A DNA stretch of 55,961 bases, from NCBI GenBank assembly GCA_030054735.1, contig JASGVX010000058.1, positions 1 through 55,961 of the forward strand, written 5' to 3'. Below, one piece after another: positions 8,950-17,702 of the stretch (position 1 is the first letter of the stretch; every line of letters begins with the position of its first letter). A program made the translations under genes and the position numbers. This DNA comes from Methanobacteriota archaeon (GTDB lineage: Archaea; Halobacteriota; Methanosarcinia; Methanosarcinales; Methanosarcinaceae). The notes beneath the pieces are model-generated. The model did not search any database and was not told where the DNA came from. It saw only the letters and a program-made list of their open reading frames with translations.

Positions 8950-9456
8950 TTAAACTGGTCCTTCTTTCTGCTGGCCCTGGACTTTCTTTCTATGGGCAAC
9001 AAGCCCGCCGTCGGTCAAGATCTCAAGAAGGAAGTCAGGCAGCTTGTTCCCTTTGAAAGTGCCTTTTCCGGGAACTTTGACCTCACCTTTAAGCAGGTCA
9101 ACTTCGATTTCTTCCCCTTCCTCGCATTCAATGTAAGCTTCTATCAGGGGGAGCCCCACGTTAATTGCATTTCTGAAAAAGATCCTTGCAAAAGACTTTG
9201 CCACAACACAGGCTATTCCAGCGTGCTTTAAAGCAAGAGGGGCCTGCTCTCTTGAGGACCCACACCCGAAATTGTCCCCTGCGACAATAATATCTCCGGG
9301 TTTTACTTTCTTTGAGAACTCAGGGTCAATACCTTCCATTGCATGAGCCGCAAAAACCTGCATATCCTTTGTCCTCAGGTACTTTCCCGGAATAATTACA
9401 TCAGTATCTATATCGTTTCCAAATTTCCAGACCCGGCCTTTAATAGGAATTTCCAT
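8950..9456 (-). CDS. hacB: Homoaconitase small subunit (LeuD/HacB-like, YLRT loop)
   Basis: A 168-residue swivelling small subunit of the aconitase superfamily. The order [18 protein letters not shown], then YLRT at residues 26-29, then [14 protein letters not shown] and [15 protein letters not shown] is diagnostic. In methanogens the loop YLRT marks homoaconitase, which hydrates and isomerises homocitrate-type tricarboxylates on the path to 2-oxosuberate and coenzyme B; isopropylmalate isomerases have a hydrophobic residue instead of Arg. The paralogue at 24909 has YLIF. I use the ATG at 9456, spaced 5 nt after GTGAT, rather than the GTG one codon earlier. The large subunit is not in the window. 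Confidence 0.85.
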   Translation of the reverse strand: MEIPIKGRVWKFGNDIDTDVIIPGKYLRTKDMQVFAAHAMEGIDPEFSKKVKPGDIIVAGDNFGCGSSREQAPLALKHAGIACVVAKSFARIFFRNAINVGLPLIEAYIECEEGEEIEVDLLKGEVKVPGKGTFKGNKLPDFLLEILTDGGLVAHRKKVQGQQKEGPV

Positions 9457-9622
9457 CACATATCACTGCGAAGTAGTTTTTTTAATAGTATATTTAGGTA
9501 GCGGGTATAAAAAGAAAAAATAGAGGAGAAATTAAAGAGTAGAAGAAAAAACAGATGTGAAATAGTACCTGACCCACATCTTACTGCTTTAGCTTTTACT
9601 TCTAAACCGAATTATACTATCT

Positions 9623-12148
9623 TCAGACCTTTACTTCTTCTCCTTTTAATACTGCTTCTTCACTTACCCTTACTTCTCTGGTCGTATTTCCATAGCTTAC
9701 GACATAAGCACCTGCCGGGGCAGTATCAAACTGGGTTTCCCCTGGAATAGGACCTTCGGTAGAATAAGGCACTGTAAACTCATACTTGCCTTCAGAATCT
9801 GAAGTTGTAGACTGAGAATACTCAAAAGTCCTGCCCTGGCCTGTTAAAATAGTAGTTTTTATGTTAACGGCCTCGTTGGGGGAAGCTGTTCCTGTAATTT
9901 TTGCACCTTTGACAAATTCGAAAATCTTGACAAAGCCAGTATCTACTTCAGGAATATTGCTTTTATAAAGGAAATTATAGATCTGTTTATACGTGACTTC
10001 TCCGTGGGTCTTATAAGCCCAGGTCTCATAGACAAGACGGTACTGTTTCAAACCGTTTCCATCGAGAATATGTAGCCTCGATTCCATAGAGTTAAAGTAA
10101 CGTGTGGAAGGAATGTACTGATAGCCGCTTCCTGTCCAGTAGGGCGCCATATATCCTTCGGTATCAAGAGTCCACTCAGGCATTGCACCAAAGATATCTA
10201 CAGCCATCTTCTTATCGGAAACAATGTAACGAGCTCCCATTTTATCCGGATCAGGGTGAACAGCATCGAGCACTGCAGTTGCTTCTTCTTCGGACTGGGC
10301 AGTGAAAAAGGGCGCAGCACCAGGCATGTTTGTTTCGTTAATGCTTACCCTGCGCCCTCCAATACCAGCCTGGAAAGGATTGGCGTTTGGCATCCTGTGG
10401 CCAATTGTTTCTATATAGTGCCCATAGTCCCACCAGGACATTACACCATATGCAGTATCTGGATACTGGAAAAGCTCTCCGGTTTTGGGAGCTTCATAGA
10501 TGGCATTATAATCCATCCCTGGGTCAGGGGTATTGGATTTGAGCCACAGACAAGCTTCTATCCATGTACCATCAGGATCGCTTGAACCAGTTGATTGCAT
10601 CATTGCGGCTCCATATGCTGGATAGATAAGAGTAGCTGTGATGGCCAGGATAACAATAATCTGCTCTATTCTGACAAACTTCAAGAAACCCGGAAAATCT
10701 GCAGGTGATTTTACAGTGGTTTTAAACTTCTCATTGAGCTGGTTCCATTTTGCCTTTTCAAGCAGCAGGCCTCCCAGATAAGCACTGAGAATTGCTACAT
10801 TTATAGAGTAATAATACGCAAAACGGTTCTGCCCGTAAATTGCAAAGAGCATAAAAATACTCCATATCAGAACCAGCAGTTCTTCAGGTTTTGCTTTCCT
10901 GAATACGCTCACGAGAAGAATAAGCATTCCAAGTAATGAGGCAAAAAAACCTGAGGCTGTAAAGTTACTGTAGGCTCTCGATAGAGTGAAACTACCACCA
11001 TAATAAAACATAGAGCTAACTTCACCGATTGTAGAGGGTCCACCTGTATGAACTCGAAACACGGTAGCTGGAGTGCTTAAGAGAAGGGAATAAATGGATG
11101 GTGATACAATTTTTGTTGCAAGCAGTCCCAGAACTCCGATTGCGAGTATTGCCAGAGGATAGTAGTAAGCTTTCAGCTTTCTATTATTAAATTCTCTTTC
11201 TAAAAAGCTCAAAGCGGCAAAGCCTACCATTAAGCCAAGAGAAGTTGCAACATGAAAAATTGAATAATAGTACTTTGAGAAACCCATCTCAGGGTGGACA
11301 AATGGGAGTATAAGTATTGTACTTACCAGAAATGTGCTTATACCAGTAAACCCAAGGTAATCACTTGACTCGCCACGGAAATTATCAAGGACATACTGGA
11401 ATATGGCATAAATCATAATGGCCAGTAAGAAAAGAGGAGCTCCAGGCCACGAAAGCTGATATGCCGAATACATGACACCAGCAATAACGGAATAAATCAG
11501 CGGCTCTTTAATGACAGATAGATTTTTATTAAATACATCTTCAAAATGAAGTTCTTTTTTCTTTGCAGTAATTATTGCCAGCATGAAAAACATCATGAAG
11601 AAAGTGCTGAACAAAGATTCAGCCACATGATGGTCTGTAATACCGATCAATGAACGTTGTAAAAACTGCCCGGGTGCAAAAGCGATTAAAATTGCAGCAA
11701 TTATACCTGTTTTACGGCCTCCGAGATATTTGCCGATGTAATAAACAGGGATAACTGTAAAGGCTCCTAAAACTGCAGGGAAGTAAGCTCCTATGGTATC
11801 AATCAGGTTCTGGCTTGGATTACCCAGTCCCAGAACAAGAGATGTTATGGCCATCATCTGGTCATAAAGAGGACCAAAATGGATATAGCTACCGTAAGGA
11901 TAGCAGGTCATGGGGTTGAAAAACATCCTGTTAGGGTAGTTTTCAAGGAGGACATTTAAGGTCCGCATATGGTACCAGGCGTCATTACTCATGAACCTTA
12001 CAAACCCATTGGATAAAAACACAGAATCATGAGGACGTGTTCTGATCCAGAAGGCCATAAAACCAATTATCGCAATTGCCAGAGTGTAAGGCAAGCTGGA
12101 TTTTATTTTAGACTTAAACTTTGATACAGGATGATTATCAGAATTCAT
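9623..12148 (-). CDS. aglB: Dolichyl-phosphooligosaccharide-protein glycotransferase (STT3/AglB)
   Basis: The catalytic oligosaccharyltransferase (841 aa) that moves the lipid-linked glycan to Asn in N-x-S/T sequons outside the membrane. The N-terminal half carries about 13 membrane helices. The first acidic motif is NDAWYHMR (about 55-62), the second lies in GITDHHVAES (about 172-181), and the signature WWDYGH is at 572-577 in a soluble domain. The C-terminal ~100 residues form a beta-rich domain (TGTASPNEAVNIKTT onward). AAGGGA precedes the ATG. A decayed second copy of its 5' end lies directly upstream, showing a former tandem duplication as found in some Methanosarcina genomes. It likely glycosylates S-layer proteins. 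Confidence 0.95.
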   Translation of the reverse strand: MNSDNHPVSKFKSKIKSSLPYTLAIAIIGFMAFWIRTRPHDSVFLSNGFVRFMSNDAWYHMRTLNVLLENYPNRMFFNPMTCYPYGSYIHFGPLYDQMMAITSLVLGLGNPSQNLIDTIGAYFPAVLGAFTVIPVYYIGKYLGGRKTGIIAAILIAFAPGQFLQRSLIGITDHHVAESLFSTFFMMFFMLAIITAKKKELHFEDVFNKNLSVIKEPLIYSVIAGVMYSAYQLSWPGAPLFLLAIMIYAIFQYVLDNFRGESSDYLGFTGISTFLVSTILILPFVHPEMGFSKYYYSIFHVATSLGLMVGFAALSFLEREFNNRKLKAYYYPLAILAIGVLGLLATKIVSPSIYSLLLSTPATVFRVHTGGPSTIGEVSSMFYYGGSFTLSRAYSNFTASGFFASLLGMLILLVSVFRKAKPEELLVLIWSIFMLFAIYGQNRFAYYYSINVAILSAYLGGLLLEKAKWNQLNEKFKTTVKSPADFPGFLKFVRIEQIIVILAITATLIYPAYGAAMMQSTGSSDPDGTWIEACLWLKSNTPDPGMDYNAIYEAPKTGELFQYPDTAYGVMSWWDYGHYIETIGHRMPNANPFQAGIGGRRVSINETNMPGAAPFFTAQSEEEATAVLDAVHPDPDKMGARYIVSDKKMAVDIFGAMPEWTLDTEGYMAPYWTGSGYQYIPSTRYFNSMESRLHILDGNGLKQYRLVYETWAYKTHGEVTYKQIYNFLYKSNIPEVDTGFVKIFEFVKGAKITGTASPNEAVNIKTTILTGQGRTFEYSQSTTSDSEGKYEFTVPYSTEGPIPGETQFDTAPAGAYVVSYGNTTREVRVSEEAVLKGEEVKV

Positions 12149-12297
12149 AGTCGTTCCCTTTGAGAAGTAAATTTTTGCAATCTATATGATTTATGTTAAA
12201 ATAAAGGAAAACAGATTATATTAATCAATATGATGTTTATAATTATATCCCAGTTTTGGTCTTATTACATAACTTTTTTATCCCCACTGAGAGGGCA

Positions 12298-12527
12298 GCT
12301 TTCAGGATAGAAAAGATAGTTTTCAAGAAGAATATTTAAAGTCCGCATGTAGTACCAGGGACTATTGCCCTAAACCTTAGAAACCCACTGGCTAAAAATA
12401 CATAATCAAAGAGACGTATTCTAATCCATTGGGCTGCAAAACCAGTTATCGTAGCAGCCAGAATATAAGACAAGCTGGACTTTATTTTAGATTTAAACGT
12501 TGTTTCAGGATGAGCCTGATAAATCAT
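12298..12527 (-). pseudogene. Decayed N-terminal fragment of a second aglB
   Basis: From an ATG at 12527, preceded by AAGGGA as in the intact gene, the frame reads TTFKSKIKSSLSYILAATI and GFLRF, aligned to the AglB N-terminus (KFKSKIKSSLPYTLAIAI, GFVRF). After a frameshift, WYYMRTLNILLENY matches WYHMRTLNVLLENY. The homology stops near 12298. The rest of the gene, including all catalytic motifs, is gone. It is the relic of a tandem duplicate on the same strand as aglB. Confidence 0.85.
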
Positions 12528-12746
12528 AATAATCCCTTTCAGGAGTTTTTGTAATAGGTACAAAATTACTAGATATAATTTGTATGGGAAATTAAGCAGA
12601 TTTTTTTCTAACCGGCTTTCTCAAAGGCAATAATGCATTTTCTAAAAGATCTTCAATATACACAATTGCATCTGGAGAAAAACGAAACATTCAATATATT
12701 TTTTTATAGTATTTTAAATTAGCGGATATGTTTAAGACATAAGAGC

Positions 12747-12971
12747 AGGTTGTCTCAAAACACCTGGACAAGAGGCTGGCTTGAAGATCAGCGTAAAGCT
12801 GGAGAAAAATCTCTTGAAATCAAAGTTCGTGGCGACTATCATCAGGTTTATCGCTCTACGAGTAGATATGACAAAAATATCAAGAAGGGTCGCAAAGTTT
12901 CAGTTTACCTCGCAGACTTGACAAAGAGTATGGCTTTATACCCAAAGGTGAGAGACCTAAAATTAATATGA
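12747..12971 (+). pseudogene. Transposase N-terminal relic with adjacent terminal-repeat sequence
   Basis: An open frame of about 73 codons reads GDYHQVYRSTSRYDKNIKKG and KVSVYLADLTKS, resembling the N-terminus of IS4/IS1634-type transposases in which a lysine-rich strand precedes a short helix. It ends at a stop after 12971 and nothing downstream continues it convincingly. The sequence GGTTGTCTCAAAAC at about 12748 resembles the terminal repeat of the R4 elements (GGCTGTCTCAAAAC), hinting that this may be a relic of their parent insertion sequence. Family assignment is tentative. Confidence 0.45.
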
Positions 12972-13172
12972 TACCTGTGCCTCGTTCTATCAGCAACTTG
13001 TCAGGAGCGGAAAAAAGATCCTTAACTCCATATCTCTTTCAATCGATCTGAGAAACACGTTGCAATAATTGCCACAAAAAGAACTGATTGAATCCCTTTC
13101 TATTCTCTGCAGAGAGCTTCTATGACTCTTTTGCCAGTCGCGCTACTGTAGCTCTGTGCAGAGCAATTTTCA

Positions 13173-13994
13173 TCAAATGAAAGCTTGGTAGTAATCGCCT
13201 TTTTCTATGACTTTTACTGGAAGAGAGAAAAGTTCTGAAAGATTAGCATCTGTAAGAGTTTCCTCCTTTTTCCCGTCTTTAAGGATTTTCCCATCTTTTA
13301 TAAGGATTACACGCTTTATTTCAGGAATAATATCTTCAAGGGCATGTGTGACAAGAATGACACTTTTTCCTGAACCTGCAATTTTCCTGACGCTTTCACG
13401 GAAGCTATGAAGGGCTCTCAGGTCAAGGCTGGTTGTGGGTTCATCTAAAATAAGGGCTTCCGGGTCATGAACAAGGGCTCTCCCTATAAGTACTCTCCTG
13501 GATTCTCCTGTTGAAAGCTCGCACATCAACCTGTCTGCCAGGTGGGATATCTCGAGAAATTCAAGCACTTCCCTTGCTTTTGTCTCCATTTCAGGGGTGA
13601 CTTCATGGTTATAGTAAATGCCTATGCTGCTGAAAAACCCTGAGAGAATTACATCAAAGACCTTTACCTGACGGAAATAAGTCTGCTGAAGATCTCCGGA
13701 GACGATTCCTAGTAATCTTCGGAGCTCAAAAACGTGCCAAGTCTCTTTTCCCATAATATTCAAGACAAGCCCGTTTACTGATGCAAGAGGATGATATTCC
13801 TTTGTAAATGTCTTGATCAGGGAAGACTTCCCAGAGCCGTTAGGCCCTATGATTGCAATATGCTCTCCCTGCTCTATTGAGAGAGAGATGGAATCAAGGA
13901 TCTTTCTTCCACCCAGGATAACGTTTACGTTTTTTAATTCAAGCAGGAAGGAAGACTCATTCCTCTCTGGAGGGGTTGTTGTTTGCTGGGTCAT
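13173..13994 (-). CDS. ABC transporter ATP-binding protein
   Basis: A 273-residue ABC ATPase. Walker A is GPNGSGKSS (about 50-58), the signature is LSTGESRRVL (about 162-171), and Walker B is ALILDEPTTSLD, with the switch His in LVTHALEDI. A Q-loop is less clear (GDLQQTYF). No permease or binding-protein gene is adjacent, so it is an orphan; related orphan ATPases are often annotated as molybdate-type, but the substrate cannot be read from the sequence. It is flanked upstream by a small inverted-repeat element and downstream by the transposase relic. Usual length. Confidence 0.85.
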   Translation of the reverse strand: MTQQTTTPPERNESSFLLELKNVNVILGGRKILDSISLSIEQGEHIAIIGPNGSGKSSLIKTFTKEYHPLASVNGLVLNIMGKETWHVFELRRLLGIVSGDLQQTYFRQVKVFDVILSGFFSSIGIYYNHEVTPEMETKAREVLEFLEISHLADRLMCELSTGESRRVLIGRALVHDPEALILDEPTTSLDLRALHSFRESVRKIAGSGKSVILVTHALEDIIPEIKRVILIKDGKILKDGKKEETLTDANLSELFSLPVKVIEKGDYYQAFI

Positions 13995-14061
13995 TTTATC
14001 ATCAATTCAGAAGTTAACTGAGGTTTTGTCACTTTCTATCAAATTCCTTATTTTTCAATAA

Positions 14062-14180
14062 TAGGTCGTGTCCCTGAATTAGAGATCAACTCTGGAAAAG
14101 CGAGCACATCCCATATATTCGATGAATATATTAAGAGATTCTTATGTTTTCGATTTTCAATGATTCAGACCCACGACCTA
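14062..14180. repeat. Small inverted-repeat element (119 bp)
   Basis: Ends are imperfect inverted repeats: TAGGTCGTGTCCCTGAATT at the left and the reverse complement TAGGTCGTGGGTCTGAATC at the right (15 of 19 match). No coding capacity. Only one copy is in this window, so mobility is inferred from the terminal repeats. Confidence 0.5.
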
Positions 14181-14220
14181 AAATCTGTGCAATATGTTTT
14201 CTATTATATGTTTTCTATTA

Positions 14221-14341
14221 AGGAATAGTTGAAATATGACTTCAAGTTTTCACTTTGCTAATGGCTCTATAATTGCACTTCCCAATATCATTAATGACAA
14301 TATGGGGTATAAGTGTTTGAAATTAAATTTTCACCATTCCT
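14221..14341 (+). repeat. 121-bp repeat R5, copy 1
   Basis: Starts AGGAATAGTTGAAATATGAC and ends TTTTCACCATTCCT, with short inverted ends (AGGAAT/ATTCCT). A copy of exactly the same length lies in the same orientation at 17435-17555, with roughly 85-90% identity. Could be a miniature element or a conserved untranslated RNA; both copies lie upstream of plus-strand genes. Confidence 0.75.
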
Positions 14342-14474
14342 AAGAGATATGCGTCAAACAAAACAGAATATTCTGAGGACTTTAGTCTGGGGATTATATG
14401 ATGCCCTTCATTGACCTATCTATCAGTTTTCAAAATGAGAAAAATAACGAGTCGTACTTGCCAGAGGAGTCTAG

Positions 14475-15275
14475 ATGCCGGTAATATCCATAATAGGGTG
14501 CAGGATCTTCGAAGACGAGATAATGCACCTCCTTGAAAATGATCCTGAGATTAAAGAAGTGCTTGTAGTAGAAAACAAAGACTGCGAAGGTATTGTGAGA
14601 AAAATGACAGAAGCAGGACTCGAATACAGCGTCCTTTCCCCTGAGGAGATAGCAAAAAAACCTGCAGGGGAAAATAAAGGCCTGACCCTGATAGTTTATA
14701 TGCTTGAGCTTGCCCTTCATGCAATTCCTGAAAACCTTAAAAAAACTGTTTATTCAAAAGTTGAACTTATGGCTCCCTGCTCGGATGGAGTCCTGCTCTT
14801 TTACGGGCTTTGCGGAAACGTGCTCGGAGAAATTGAAGAAGACTTCAAAACCATGGACTGCAGGGTCTGCGTCCTGAAAGAAGAAAACGGAGAAATCGTT
14901 GACGACTGCATAGGTGCCGTATTAGGGGGAAGGGAGCAGTACCTGGAAGCCCTGAAAAGTTTCAGAGGGGTTGGCACCTTTTTCCTGACGCCCATGTGGG
15001 CTGTAAACTGGAGGGAGATGGTCAGAACCGCAGGCCTGAGCCGGGACCCGGACGATATAACTATGTCGAAGTTTATCTTTGATTATGCGGGCTACAAAAG
15101 AGTTGCAAAGATAAACACGGGACTTGCTTATGAAAAAGATTTTGATGCCTGTGTAAAAGAATTCTCCACACTCTTTGAGTTTGAAATCACAGAACTCGAA
15201 GGGACTTTACAACTTGTAGAAAATTGTTACGCAAAAACAAAAGCCTCAGTACTGGACACCTGCACTCACACCTGA
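14475..15275 (+). CDS. DUF1638 domain protein
   Basis: A 266-residue soluble protein of the DUF1638 family, common in methanogens and often near methyltransferase or corrinoid genes. It opens with ISIIGCRIFEDEI and has several conserved cysteines: MAPCSDGVLLFYGLCGN (about 97-113), DCRVCVL (about 127-133), and DDCIGAVLGG (about 142-151), then FFLTPMWAVNW. The cysteines suggest metal or corrinoid binding, but no function is established. Start supported by GAGGAG eight bases upstream. It is flanked by the first 121-bp repeat and by a decayed region. Confidence 0.75.
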   Translation: MPVISIIGCRIFEDEIMHLLENDPEIKEVLVVENKDCEGIVRKMTEAGLEYSVLSPEEIAKKPAGENKGLTLIVYMLELALHAIPENLKKTVYSKVELMAPCSDGVLLFYGLCGNVLGEIEEDFKTMDCRVCVLKEENGEIVDDCIGAVLGGREQYLEALKSFRGVGTFFLTPMWAVNWREMVRTAGLSRDPDDITMSKFIFDYAGYKRVAKINTGLAYEKDFDACVKEFSTLFEFEITELEGTLQLVENCYAKTKASVLDTCTHT

Positions 15276-15568
15276 ACTTAAAAATCAGAAATAGAAGATT
15301 TATTTTCAGACTTCCTATCAGCCCTTTAGTTTTTTTAAGATCATTTTCATTCATTTATTTTGATATTTGTTCGCTTATTTGTTCGGTTAGTTCACAGCTG
15401 GCTAACCACCAGCAGCATCCACTGGCCTCGAAGGAAAAAAGCAATGAGAGCAAGATCTGGGAGATTCGTCAACATCAGTTTCCTTTGTCAATTAATACAT
15501 ATTAATATTCACAGGCAAATTTAAAATAAACACAAAATTTAGCGGCAAAAGACCCAGGGGATCAGGAG

Positions 15569-15890
15569 TTGGGAAACCATTTAATAATCATTGCCGGAGA
15601 AGAGGAAGGTCCTGCATCATACAATATGGACGGATCTGGAACGTCATCCATGAAGAGGCGCATACCCTTGCGGCTCTTTTTCACTCCGGAAAACTTAAAG
15701 CAAAAGAAGATACATAGGTCTTTATTGGTGTCCATATTTCGGGAACTGGGGCGCAGACAGAAACTGTTCTTTGAACATAATTACAAATATGGATGGGCTT
15801 GCCCATCTCAGCATTGACGGGGAACTGGAAGAAAAGGCTGAAAGCCCTTGAAAACCAGGGCATTAAAGTCTTCACTGGAAAAGGCTGAAA
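15569..15890 (+). pseudogene. Possible decayed coding region before galT
   Basis: No single frame is convincing, but pieces in different frames look protein-like: HEEAHTLAALFHSGKLKAKED followed after a stop by FIGVHISGTGAQTETVL, then MDGLAHLSIDGELEEKAES in another frame and ALENQGIKVFTG. Stops and shifts separate them. I do not recognise the family. The 15276-15568 stretch before it holds no gene that I can support. Confidence 0.3.
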
Positions 15891-15935
15891 GTGGCAAAAA
15901 ACAGACTGAGAGGGACAGGCTGGAGTATTACGAAA

Positions 15936-16940
15936 ATGTCAGAGATCAGAAAGCATTATTTCCTCCACGAGTACTGTATAATTGCCGAAGAGAGGGCTAA
16001 AAGGCCCTCGGATTTTACAGAGGCAGCCGGAGGCCCCGAAAAAAACAGTTCTGAGAAATGCGTTTTTTGCGGAGGGAATGAGGAAAAAACGCCGCCTGCA
16101 AATGCAGTTTACAGGAATGGAGAGACCTTTTCCGACAGCCTGGAAAAAAGAATAAAAGACTGGGATTTCCGCTGTTTTCCAAATCTTTATCCTGCACTTT
16201 CTCCTGCTTCACCCATCCCAGAATCCTGTGAAAAAGACCCCAAAGTTATTCCGGGATTCGGCTTTCATGAAGTTATAGTTGAGTCCCCTGTGCACGGGAA
16301 AAAACTGGAGGATTTTTCCGATGCCGAAATATCAGGACTTATGAAGGTCTACAGGGACAGAGTATGCCATTACGCGGCTCATGAGAATATCTCTTACGTT
16401 TCCCTGTTCAAAAACTCCGGAAAAGCCGCAGGCGCTTCCCAGGTTCATCCCCACAGCCAGCTCATAGCACTTCCAGTTTGCCCCCAGGTTATTGAAAGGG
16501 AGCTGACAGCCATAAGAGATTCACAAAAATGCCCTTACTGCACTCTCCTTAAAAAAGAAAAAACCTCGCCGCGCCTAATCCTTGAAAATAGTGATTTCAT
16601 AGCTTTTGCTCCATATTATTCAAGTGTGCCTTTTGAGGTCTGGATTCTTCCGGAAAAACACATAAGTTTTCTTGGAGAACTTAATCCAGTACTCCTTTTT
16701 GCTCTGGGGAAAATATTAAGAGACCTGCTCAAAAGTTACACAAAAGTACTTGGAGACCTGCCCTATAACCATATCTTCTATCAGCTTTTTGAAACTCCAG
16801 AGTACCACCTGAACCTCAGGTTAATGCCCCGGCTTTCTACAGCTGCGGGGTTTGAACTTAACACGGGCATTTACATTAATACTGTTTCTCCGGAAAAGGC
16901 CGCCGCATACCTCAGAGGGGACATGCCCCCGGATAAATGA
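15936..16940 (+). CDS. galT: Galactose-1-phosphate uridylyltransferase (HIT superfamily)
   Basis: A 334-residue GalT-type nucleotidyltransferase exchanging UMP between UDP-glucose and a hexose-1-phosphate. The active-site HxHxQ is present as VHPHSQLIALP, with the nucleophilic His in the middle; CVFCGG near the N-terminus and CPYC in the second half are likely zinc ligands, and a second HIT-like half ends in EYHLNLRLMPR. An upstream in-frame GTG at 15891 exists, but MSEIRKHYFLHEYCIIAEER is the usual family start, with GGAG upstream of the ATG at 15936. The neighbouring GT4 enzyme suggests a role in sugar-nucleotide or polysaccharide metabolism. In archaea the exact sugar is not settled. Confidence 0.88.
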   Translation: MSEIRKHYFLHEYCIIAEERAKRPSDFTEAAGGPEKNSSEKCVFCGGNEEKTPPANAVYRNGETFSDSLEKRIKDWDFRCFPNLYPALSPASPIPESCEKDPKVIPGFGFHEVIVESPVHGKKLEDFSDAEISGLMKVYRDRVCHYAAHENISYVSLFKNSGKAAGASQVHPHSQLIALPVCPQVIERELTAIRDSQKCPYCTLLKKEKTSPRLILENSDFIAFAPYYSSVPFEVWILPEKHISFLGELNPVLLFALGKILRDLLKSYTKVLGDLPYNHIFYQLFETPEYHLNLRLMPRLSTAAGFELNTGIYINTVSPEKAAAYLRGDMPPDK

Positions 16941-17245
16941 ACTGCTCAGTATAAATCATAGAGGGAGATTATTATTCTCAGAATTATTTTCCAGCAGAAA
17001 CATGTGGAAAAAACCAGAGATACGTTTATCTACAATAAATAAGGAATAAATAAAGGGAAGTATAGAGATTGTGTATTAAATATTGAAAACTGCCCTATAA
17101 CTGACTCTCTGCAGATATCTGCAAAAAAATAACATTTTTTCTGCTATTGTTTTTTGAGAATTATTCAAAAATTTTCATTAATTGTCTTGGTTGAAGCTTT
17201 GGGAATGAAAATAGAAAGTATTTCAATGAAGGTAAAAGGTAGAAA

Positions 17246-17355
17246 AATTCGGGAATTTCGAAAATACATTTTTGAGTGACCCGGGTGTATTTAAGAAAAA
17301 CGATAGCAGAAGATTTTGTGAAAAATTGAAGGACATCTGCAGAAAGCCGGCTATA
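17246..17355 (+). repeat. Repeat R6, copy 1
   Basis: About 110 bp whose reverse complement recurs at 39373-39481 just after gltX. Shared blocks include CGAAAATACATTTTTGAGT, AAAAACGATAGCA and GACATCTGC.GAAAGCCGG. A TCTGCTATTG at 17140 is inverted relative to CGATAGCAGA at 17301, so the element may extend further left. Confidence 0.65.
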
Positions 17356-17434
17356 AATGGGAGTGTATGTTGATAAGGCCTGTTCTAAAAAGAGTACGTT
17401 AAGGATTATAAGAAGAATACGTACAGAATAATTA

Positions 17435-17555
17435 AGGAATGGTTGAAATATGACTTCAAGTTTTCACTTTGGGAATGGTTCTATAATTGCACTTCACAAC
17501 ATCATTTATGTCAATGCAGGGTATAAGTCTTTGAAATAAAATTTGCACCATTCCT
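17435..17555 (+). repeat. 121-bp repeat R5, copy 2
   Basis: Same length and orientation as the copy at 14221-14341. Begins AGGAATGGTTGAAATATGAC and ends TTTGCACCATTCCT, so the inverted ends are AGGAATGGT and ACCATTCCT. Located 148 bp upstream of the GT4 gene. Confidence 0.75.
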
Positions 17556-17702
17556 GAGGAAAGGCCCAAACCTTAGTTTACCAATCTGGAAATTATCTTA
17601 TCAAGTAAACTGAAGGGTTTGAACAGCAGAGGCTGGGGGAAGGACTGTAACTTTAGCAATTGTAGTATCTTTCAGTTTGACAATAAAGGAACAAGTGAGT
17701 CT

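Larger units (their letters stand above)
16941..17702. other. Intergenic region with two repeats
   Basis: 760 bp with no supported gene. It contains a repeat shared in inverse orientation with 39373-39481 (at 17246-17355) and the second 121-bp repeat (17435-17555). The remaining 150 bp probably holds the promoter of the GT4 gene. Confidence 0.5.

Noticed and set aside
12336-12563. 75-codon open frame as an independent membrane protein gene
   Set aside because: It is the decayed 5' end of an aglB copy, with the homology continuing in another frame after its stop.
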